Shown here piece by piece: positions 5,506 to 11,251 of a stretch of DNA of 11,251 bases; position 1 is the first letter of the stretch; each line of letters starts with the position of its first letter. The position numbers and the translations under genes were made by a program. The DNA is from Actinomycetes bacterium (GTDB taxonomy: Bacteria > Actinomycetota > Acidimicrobiia > Acidimicrobiales > Bog-793): contig JAKACF010000076.1 of the NCBI GenBank assembly GCA_021821585.1, positions 1 to 11,251 of the forward strand, in the 5' to 3' direction. The notes beneath the pieces were generated by a model, which ran no database searches, was not told the origin of the DNA, and saw only the letters and a program-made list of their open reading frames with translations.

Positions 5506-6942
5506 TCACCGGCCGGTTCGGGTGACGCCGCCTCGGCCGAGCCTCTGCCCGCGCCAGTCGACGGCCCCGCCGGCCGCCCGGGTGTGGCCCGGGGCCTCGC
5601 CGGCAGCCGCCCGGACGGCCCGGTCCTGCCACCACGGCCGCGTCTCGACGAACGAGGGGCGCGCCCCGTCCATGCACAGGGCGTGACCCGGTAGCCCGCG
5701 GGCGATGAGGTCGACGGGCAGCCGGCGCTCCTTGCGGGTGCCGACGCTGCGCCGCTGCCGGTGGCGGGCGCCGAGGAGGCCGGCGAGGCCCGCCAGGCGA
5801 TCGCCGTCGGTCCGGGTGACGGACTCGACCTCGTGCTCGCCGGCGAGGAGCGAGAAGGCCTCGAGGGTGCGGGTGTCGCCGACGCCCGGAAAGACCACCT
5901 TGGTGTTGAACAGGCTGAGGAAGCCCTCTCCGAGACGCCCCCAGCGGGCGACCGCCTGGCTCAGGTCCTGCAGGCATGCGAGCGTCACCACGCCCTGGCT
6001 CCCCCCTTCCGAGACGAGGGCGGGCAGGTCGTGCAGGGGAGCGATGTTGGCGAGCTCGTCGAGGACGAGCAGGACCGGCGGGGAGCCGCAGGCGTATCCG
6101 AGCTCGCCCGCCGCCGCCGCCCGGTAGGCCGCCGCCCTGACGTCGCGGATCAGCCCGGCGACGAGCGGCGCGGCGTGGCGCTGGTCCTCGGAGCCCGAGC
6201 AGATGTAGAGGGTGTCGCCGCCTCTCACGAGGCGCTCGAAGTCGACGGCCTCTCCGGTGCTCGACGCGATCGCCCGCTCGGACCGGTAGGCGGAGAGGAT
6301 GGAGGCGGCGGTCGACCAGATGGCGCTCTGCTCGCGCTCGTCGGTCTCGAGGATCCCCTCCAGGGTGCGAAGAGGGATCTCCACGTCGTGGCGGGCGAGC
6401 ACGGCCCGGAGCTCGGTTCCCTGGCGCCGGTCGACCATGGCGGCCAGTCGGGACATCCCCATCTCCTCGAGGGCGGCGGCGTGGAAGGCCGGTGCGAGGA
6501 GTGCCTGGGCCCGCTCGCTCCAGTGGAAGGCCTCGCCGCGCTCGGAGGCGGGCCGGGCGGTCAGCACCATCGTCTGGGCGAGCAGCGTGGCACCGTCCCA
6601 GTCGTGCGAGGCGAGAAGCGGCGACCATCCGACCGGCCGCACGCCGGGCAGCGGCGGCGTGCGGCCGCCCGGGTCGAACAGGAGGCACTCGCCGACGCGC
6701 GAGCGCGCATGGGCGGTGGTGCGGAGCAGGTCCGCCTTGGTTGAGGTGGCGATGACCGGACCACAGGCCGACAGCACGTTCGGGACGACGAGCGACGACG
6801 TCTTGCCCGAGCGCGGCGGTCCGATGACGAGGAGACCGTGCTCGGGCGGTACGAAGGCGGCCCGGCCTCCGCTCCCGCCGCCGAGACGGATCCCGTAGCC
6901 GTGCTCCGCCGTCTCGCGCCGGAGCTCGTCGAGCGGGTCCAC
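5506..6942 (-). CDS. VirD4/TraG-like coupling ATPase without membrane anchor
   Basis: The 478-residue P-loop ATPase has Walker A GPPRSGKTSS (41-50), Walker B LLVLDELANI (291-300) and the VirD4/TraG-type motif CLQDLSQ (323-329). STKADLL (67-73) and FDPGG (89-93) are also typical of type IV coupling proteins, as is DTLYICSG (243-250). These enzymes form hexamers that pump DNA or proteins into a secretion channel. The N-terminal membrane helices of classic VirD4 are absent, since the Walker A motif begins about 40 residues in. No relaxase or VirB-like gene is in the window. The start GTG 6942 has only a poor GAGGG next to it, so the start is uncertain. The frame stays open upstream to the TAG that ends the preceding ABC gene. 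Its stop is 15 bp from the convergent NHL gene. It could be a remnant or part of an integrated conjugative element. Confidence 0.85.
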   Translation of the reverse strand: MDPLDELRRETAEHGYGIRLGGGSGGRAAFVPPEHGLLVIGPPRSGKTSSLVVPNVLSACGPVIATSTKADLLRTTAHARSRVGECLLFDPGGRTPPLPGVRPVGWSPLLASHDWDGATLLAQTMVLTARPASERGEAFHWSERAQALLAPAFHAAALEEMGMSRLAAMVDRRQGTELRAVLARHDVEIPLRTLEGILETDEREQSAIWSTAASILSAYRSERAIASSTGEAVDFERLVRGGDTLYICSGSEDQRHAAPLVAGLIRDVRAAAYRAAAAGELGYACGSPPVLLVLDELANIAPLHDLPALVSEGGSQGVVTLACLQDLSQAVARWGRLGEGFLSLFNTKVVFPGVGDTRTLEAFSLLAGEHEVESVTRTDGDRLAGLAGLLGARHRQRRSVGTRKERRLPVDLIARGLPGHALCMDGARPSFVETRPWWQDRAVRAAAGEAPGHTRAAGGAVDWRGQRLGRGGVTRTGR

Positions 6943-6989
6943 CCTCGAGAGACAAGCCTGGCAGGTCCCGTTCGAGCTACCGCGCGTCG

Positions 6990-7013
6990 AGCTGCCGCCC
7001 GCCGGCGGTGGCT
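6990..7013 (-). terminator. Hairpin overlapping the end of the second ABC ATPase gene
   Basis: AGCTGCCGCC (6990-6999) and GGCGGTGGCT (7004-7013) face each other across a 4-base loop and take in part of the ABC gene's TAG stop. In the - strand transcript, eight pairs form with two internal mismatches. It could act as a partial terminator or processing site between the ABC operon and the TraG-like gene. There is no T-tract. Confidence 0.3.
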
Positions 7014-7668
7014 ACCCGGCCGTCCCGGCCGTCGACGAGGCCGCCACGAGGTGCCCGCTGTCGAGCTGGTAGGTCCGCCGGCAGCGTTCGGCGACGAGCG
7101 AGTCGTGCGTCGCGAGGACGAGGAGGGTACCCCGGGCCGCCTCCTCCTCGAGCAGGTCCATCACGATCCGCTGGTTCTCGCCGTCGAGCTCGGCCGTCGC
7201 CTCGTCGGCGATGATCACGTCCGGCCGCATGGCGAGCGCCCGCGCGACGGCGACCCGCTGGCGCTGGCCGCCGGACAGCTCGGTGACCAGCCGGTCGGAC
7301 GCCGCCCCGAGTCCTACCGCCTCGAGCGAGGCGGCCACCCGCTGCTGCAGCTCCTTCGCGTCGCACCCCCGGACCTGAACGGGAAGGGCGACGTTCTCGG
7401 CCGCAGTGAGGCTCGCTGCGAGGGCGAGCGTCTGGGGGACGAGGGCGATCACCGGTGCGACGCCGGCCTCGGTCGAGTAGGCGACGGCGCCCTCGTCGGG
7501 CCGGAGCACCCCGGCGAGGACGAGGAGCAGCGTCGACTTCCCCGCCCCGGACGGACCGGTCACCGCCACCATCTCGCCCCCGTCGGCCTCGAGGTCGACC
7601 CCGTCGAGGAGCTGGCGCTCGCCGAGGAACAGGCGCAGGCCGTCCGCCCTGAGCCGCCCGCCGGTCAC
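7012..7668 (-). CDS. ABC transporter ATP-binding protein, LolD/MacB type
   Basis: The 218-residue nucleotide-binding domain is complete: Walker A GPSGAGKST (38-46), Q-loop VPQT with Q79, signature LSGGQRQR (131-138), Walker B VIIADEAT (151-158) with catalytic E156, D-loop AELD, and the switch histidine in ATHD (H188). Its length and motifs match the LolD/MacB class that powers FtsX-type permeases rather than substrate channels. The GTG start overlaps the preceding gene's stop as GTGA and has GGGAGAGG a few bases upstream, so the two ATPases are probably made together. It likely pairs with the ATPase at 7665-8564 as a heterodimer under the permease at 8588. It is the only gene in the window to stop with TAG rather than TGA. 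Confidence 0.93.
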   Translation of the reverse strand: MTGGRLRADGLRLFLGERQLLDGVDLEADGGEMVAVTGPSGAGKSTLLLVLAGVLRPDEGAVAYSTEAGVAPVIALVPQTLALAASLTAAENVALPVQVRGCDAKELQQRVAASLEAVGLGAASDRLVTELSGGQRQRVAVARALAMRPDVIIADEATAELDGENQRIVMDLLEEEAARGTLLVLATHDSLVAERCRRTYQLDSGHLVAASSTAGTAG

Positions 7669-8564
7669 CGGACCTCTCCCTGTCCGTCGGAGGGCCCGCC
7701 GGCGTCCGGGATCTCGAGCTCGATGCGGTCGGCGTGGCGGACGATGCGCAGCAGCGTGTCGGGAGGGACGAGCTCGAGGACGTCGGGCGGGAGCTGGATC
7801 GTCCCGTCCCGCCCGACGACGGCGTACTGGGTCCCGTGCCGGCCCTCTTCGCCGACCCGTCCGTCGCGGATCGTGACCGTCCGCGGGACCGAGGCCGCAA
7901 GCTCCGGGTCGTGGGTGACCATGACGACCGTCGCCCCGCTCCCGGCATGGAGGTCGTGCAGCGCGGCCGAGACACGGTCGCGCTCGTGGGGGTCGAGCTG
8001 GCTCGTCGGCTCGTCGACGAGGAGGAGCCGGCCCCCTGCCGCCGCGCCGGCCGCCAGGGCGGACAGCTGCTGCTCGCCTCCCGAGAGCGTGGCCACGGGG
8101 CGGTCGGCGTAGGCCTCGAGACCGAGCAGGGCGATGAGATCGCGCTCGGACAGCGCAGGCGCCGACTCGAGGGCGCGGGCACCCTCGGCGGCGAACTCGA
8201 GGTTCTCGAGCACGGTGGCGTAGGGCAGCAGGTTGGCGAGCGGGTCCTGGAGGATGATGCCGACGTCGACCGCCCGGTAGCGCCGCAACTCCGCCGCCGA
8301 CATCCTGGCGACGTCGCGCCCCCCGACGAGAACCTTGCCTGCTGAGGGCTTGAGGAGCCCTGCGATGATCCGCAGCAGCGTCGACTTGCCCGTCCCAGAA
8401 GGACCGAGGAGCGCCACCAGCTCCCCGGCTGCGATGTCGAGGTCCACTCCCCGCAGCGCCACGACGTCGCTGTCAGGGAGGTGGTAGAGGTGGACGAGCG
8501 AGACGCACTCGATGTCGAAGGCCGCCCGTGGCCGCGCCTCGTGCACCGGCGTCGCCTCCAGCAT
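7665..8564 (-). CDS. ABC transporter ATP-binding protein with AbrB-like C-terminal extension
   Basis: The 299-residue protein has a full ABC ATPase domain: Walker A GPSGTGKST (54-62), Q-loop ILQDP (Q106), signature LSGGEQQ (160-166), Walker B LLLVDEPT (180-187) with E185, and H-loop VTHD (H218). After it, residues about 246-285 (YAVVGRDGTIQLPPDV ... RIELEI) look like a SpoVT/AbrB swapped-hairpin unit. I recall similar tails on other actinobacterial MacB-type ATPases. ATG 8564 is chosen because GGAGG lies five bases upstream. The in-frame GTG at 8591, which overlaps the permease stop as GTGA and adds nine residues, is a possible alternative. It is the middle gene of the permease-ATPase-ATPase operon. 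Confidence 0.92.
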   Translation of the reverse strand: MLEATPVHEARPRAAFDIECVSLVHLYHLPDSDVVALRGVDLDIAAGELVALLGPSGTGKSTLLRIIAGLLKPSAGKVLVGGRDVARMSAAELRRYRAVDVGIILQDPLANLLPYATVLENLEFAAEGARALESAPALSERDLIALLGLEAYADRPVATLSGGEQQLSALAAGAAAGGRLLLVDEPTSQLDPHERDRVSAALHDLHAGSGATVVMVTHDPELAASVPRTVTIRDGRVGEEGRHGTQYAVVGRDGTIQLPPDVLELVPPDTLLRIVRHADRIELEIPDAGGPSDGQGEVR

Positions 8565-8587
8565 GTACGCCTCCGGCGGGAACCCGC

Positions 8588-11251
8588 TCACCGGGCCAGC
8601 CTCAACAGCTCAGGGCGGGCGCCGCGCACGAGCACCAGGCTGGCGACGACCGCTGCCAGCTCGAGGACGACGAACATGGCGAGACCCGTGAGGACGACCA
8701 CCGGCCAGGGCAGGCCGACTGCGAGGGGGGCTCCGACTCGCCCGGGCGGGAACTCAGGCAGGAACTGGAGAGCGAGGAAGGAGCTGAGCGCGGCGGCGGC
8801 CGTCCCGGCCACGGCCCCGACGAGGCTCAGCGTGCTCGACTCGAGCAGGAGGGCCCGCAGCAGGGTGGAGCGGGGCACCCCGACTGCCGCCAGGCCGGCG
8901 TACTCGATGCGGCGCTCCCGCGCGTCGGACGCCATGGCGAACAGCAGGGCCCCGAGTGCAAGCAGCGCTGCGCCCGCCGCCGCGAGACCGTAGAGGTCGA
9001 AGCCGAACGACGGCCCGGTGTGGTCGATGCCGGTCAGCACGGCGCTGGCATGCCGTGCCGAGAGGACGCGGACGCCCTCGGCGCCGAGCCGGTCCAGCAG
9101 CGCCCGGCTCGGCGGCCGGTGGCACCACACCTGCCAGGTCACCCCGAGCGTCTGGCCGGACTGCTCGCGCTCGGCGAGGCCGAGGTCGATCATGGAGGAG
9201 TCCGCGCCGACCGAGGGGAGGGCGGGCACGATCGAGCGAGCCTCGATCGTGAGCTGAGACTGGTCGAGCCCGACGGCGAGGGCCTGGTCGGGGTTGCTCG
9301 CCGAGGCGTCGAGGTTGACGAGCGCCCTGGTGGCGACGGCGGGCAGGACCGAGGGCACGTCGAAGGGTGCGACGGTGGCCTGGCCGTTCGGGCTGACGAG
9401 ATCGGCCTGCACCGAGAGGCCCGAGGGGGACGGCGAGACGACGGCCGCGCTGTTCGCCTGCCATGCCCCCGAGGCCGTGAGGTCGGCGCGCACCGGGCGC
9501 GTCCGCCCCCCCGGCCCGACGGTGGAGATCGAGCGGAGGACGAAGGGGAAGTCCTGGGCGAGGCGGAGCCGCTTGGCGGTCGCCGACCCCGGCCGAGCCC
9601 GGAGCGTCGGCGGTGTCCAGCTCATGACGAGCTGGTCGAGTCGGCACCCGGACGGGCACAGCCCCGAGATGGGGACGTGGTAGCGGTGCCGGCCCGGAAG
9701 CAGGCCGCCGGCGCTGAGGTCGACCTCGCCCTCGCTGCGGACGTCGTAGAGCGCGACCTGGAGATCGGGGAGGGGCTGCAGGCGACGTGGCACGTCGATC
9801 GAGAGCTCGAGGCTGCGTCCGGGCGGGACTATCCGTGGTGGCGGCACCTTCGCCACGAGTGACCGGGCGACCTCTGCGGCGGAGGCGGCAGTGAGCCCGG
9901 AGGGCCACGCGGCCACCGCCGCGAAGCGGGTGGCGTCGACGGCGAGCGTCCGGCCGTCGGGGGCCGAGATGTCGGCGGCCGCCATGGCCTCGTGGCCCCC
10001 GGGGTCGGCGCGCCGCACGGCCGTCACGAGGTCGACGCCGGGAGCCGGCTGGACGTCGAGCACGACCGGAGCACCCACCTCGAAGGTCGCCTGGGTGGCG
10101 TGGTTGGCGCTCGCGACGGTGAGGCCGGCCACCGCGAACACGAGGAGGCCCGTGGCGATGGTCGGGACGAGCACCCGCCGGGCGAGGCCCTCCCGCCTGG
10201 CGAGGCTGCGGCTGGCGAGGGTCGAGGCGCCCCGGCGCGACCAGGCGAGCGCTCTCGCGGCCAGGCGGGCGCAGAGGGGGACGAGGCGGGCGGCCAGCAC
10301 GCCCGCACCGAGCGCCACGAGCCCGGGACCGAGGTAGGCGATGGGCGAGACCGACTGGTGCTGGTGGCCGCTCTGGCCGAGCAGCTCGGCGAGGCCGGCC
10401 ACCGCCAGCGCCATGCCGAGGGCGTCGATGATCCCGGCGTTGCGCAGCCGTCGCTGCCGCCCCGCCTCGCTGCGCTCCTCGGCGACCTGTCCCGAGAGCA
10501 GCACCCTCGAGCCGAGGGCGGCCGAGACGATGCCGGCGACGCATCCGCCCACGGCCGCCTCGAGGGCGAGGGAGTCGAGGCCGCTGCCGGCGGCCGCGCC
10601 GAGCACGTGGCGGTCGACGGCAGCCATCAGGACATAGGTGAGGCCGATCCCGACCGGAAGGGCAGCGACGAGGAGCAGTGCCGGCTCCCTCAGGGCGAGG
10701 CGCACGATGCGGCGGCGGGGGAGGCCCCGCAGGGCCGCCACCCGGACGTCGGCCGCCCGCAGGGCGCTCGTCGCCCTGGCCACTGCGTAGAGGACGAGGA
10801 GCGCGAGCAGGACGAGCTCGAGCGAGACCATGGTGACGATCGTCTCGGCGAAGTGCTCCTGGCTCTCGGCAGCGCCGAGCGCGACCGGGAGGCTCGTGCC
10901 GACCCGGATCGAGTCCTTGGTCTGGAGCGTCCCCGTCCATCCCGCCAGGCCGCCGAGGACCGACGGCACGGCGCTGGCCGAGATCCGCTGCGGGCGCAGC
11001 GCCAGCTGGAGCCAGTCCGAGGACGGGAGGTGAGAGGTGAGCGAGAGGGCGCCCTGCTCGGTGAGGAAGGCATCGTCGAGCACGGGTGCGTGCGACTGGG
11101 TCTGGCCGAACGGGAAGTAGTTGAGGCCCCACCAGACCGGCGCCGTCGGGCTGCCGGGAGAAAAGAGGCCCGAGACGACGAGGGAGACGGCCCGGGTCGA
11201 ATGCGGGGGAATGACGTCGATCGTGGTCCCGACGCGTGCGTGGACGAGATC
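8588..11251 (-). CDS. FtsX/MacB-type ABC transporter permease, 5' end outside the window
   Basis: An open frame of 887 codons runs from the right edge to TGA at 8590-8588. A GTG at 11083 could be mistaken for the start. The frame stays open for 56 more codons to the edge, with protein-like sequence (VWWGLNYFPFGQT), so the true start lies beyond. The layout is a large extracytoplasmic region, then an FtsX-type membrane domain (helices around ELVLLALLVLYAV and ALLLVAALPVGIGLTYV, then further helices). A second large extracytoplasmic domain of about 350 residues carries CPSGC. A final FtsX domain (about 8591-9030) has three helices and the cytoplasmic stretch ARERRIEYAGLAAVGVPR. Type VII ABC systems of this kind move lipoproteins, peptides or drugs by mechanotransmission rather than through a channel. 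The substrate is unknown. It overlaps the ABC ATPase gene if that gene starts at 8591. Confidence 0.9.
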   Translation of the reverse strand, partial: DLVHARVGTTIDVIPPHSTRAVSLVVSGLFSPGSPTAPVWWGLNYFPFGQTQSHAPVLDDAFLTEQGALSLTSHLPSSDWLQLALRPQRISASAVPSVLGGLAGWTGTLQTKDSIRVGTSLPVALGAAESQEHFAETIVTMVSLELVLLALLVLYAVARATSALRAADVRVAALRGLPRRRIVRLALREPALLLVAALPVGIGLTYVLMAAVDRHVLGAAAGSGLDSLALEAAVGGCVAGIVSAALGSRVLLSGQVAEERSEAGRQRRLRNAGIIDALGMALAVAGLAELLGQSGHQHQSVSPIAYLGPGLVALGAGVLAARLVPLCARLAARALAWSRRGASTLASRSLARREGLARRVLVPTIATGLLVFAVAGLTVASANHATQATFEVGAPVVLDVQPAPGVDLVTAVRRADPGGHEAMAAADISAPDGRTLAVDATRFAAVAAWPSGLTAASAAEVARSLVAKVPPPRIVPPGRSLELSIDVPRRLQPLPDLQVALYDVRSEGEVDLSAGGLLPGRHRYHVPISGLCPSGCRLDQLVMSWTPPTLRARPGSATAKRLRLAQDFPFVLRSISTVGPGGRTRPVRADLTASGAWQANSAAVVSPSPSGLSVQADLVSPNGQATVAPFDVPSVLPAVATRALVNLDASASNPDQALAVGLDQSQLTIEARSIVPALPSVGADSSMIDLGLAEREQSGQTLGVTWQVWCHRPPSRALLDRLGAEGVRVLSARHASAVLTGIDHTGPSFGFDLYGLAAAGAALLALGALLFAMASDARERRIEYAGLAAVGVPRSTLLRALLLESSTLSLVGAVAGTAAAALSSFLALQFLPEFPPGRVGAPLAVGLPWPVVVLTGLAMFVVLELAAVVASLVLVRGARPELLRLAR

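Noticed and set aside
5506..6942. ATPase as an FtsK/SpoIIIE translocase
   Set aside because: The Walker A context GPPRSGKTSS, the STKADLL motif and the CLQDLSQ segment fit VirD4/TraG. There is no gamma domain or FtsK-type linker.
8754..11132. Very long - strand frame of 792 codons overlapping the permease
   Set aside because: It is Arg/Pro/Gly-rich with no membrane helices. The alternative frame gives FtsX helices and continues to the window edge.

Overview
The window is very GC-rich (clearly above 70 % by eye). It uses GTG starts freely, ends nine of its ten genes with TGA, and has purine-rich Shine-Dalgarno sites and GTGA stop/start overlaps. This fits a high-GC actinobacterium. The hemerythrin/DUF2249/Fe-S gene content would suit an Acidimicrobiia-like lineage, but that placement is inference. 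Ten protein genes fill nearly all of it. I saw no rRNA, tRNA, CRISPR array or insertion sequence, and no gene-free stretch longer than about 210 bases. Positions 1-130 carry no gene I can assign.

Left half (about 130-5490): a compact module that looks like a nitric-oxide / iron-sulfur stress regulon. It has four transcription units. These are a 12-helix membrane protein with paired histidines, distantly like NnrS or heme-copper oxidase subunit I (202-1572, +); a hemerythrin-DUF2249 fusion (1626-2612, -); a winged-helix regulator with a C-terminal cysteine motif of the SufR/COG2345 kind (2819-3499, -); and an operon of a small DUF2249-like protein, a DUF59/MIP18 (SufT/PaaD-like) Fe-S assembly protein and a cytoplasmic NHL beta-propeller (3629-5490, +).

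The main discovery is a shared 16-bp palindrome, TCTAG-N6-CTAGA, with at least 9 of 10 arm bases matching and an identical 6-bp spacer. One copy lies in front of each of the four units (159-174, 2645-2660, 3505-3520, 3577-3592). On my reading, every CTAG tetranucleotide in the window lies inside these four sites. The likely reading is that the Cys-motif regulator is the autoregulated master switch: it binds this operator, loses or changes its cluster under NO or oxidative stress, and releases heme/diiron/Fe-S repair functions.

Right half (5506-11251, all - strand): an unrelated block. Reading in its direction of transcription from the right edge, it holds a large FtsX/MacB-type ABC permease (5' end beyond the window), an ABC ATPase with an AbrB-like C-terminal extension, a second LolD/MacB-type ABC ATPase, and a soluble VirD4/TraG-like coupling ATPase. 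The three ABC genes form a lipoprotein- or peptide-exporter type system. The TraG-like gene follows after 69 bases, in the same frame as the second ATPase and separated from it by a single TAG. The two blocks converge at 5490/5506.
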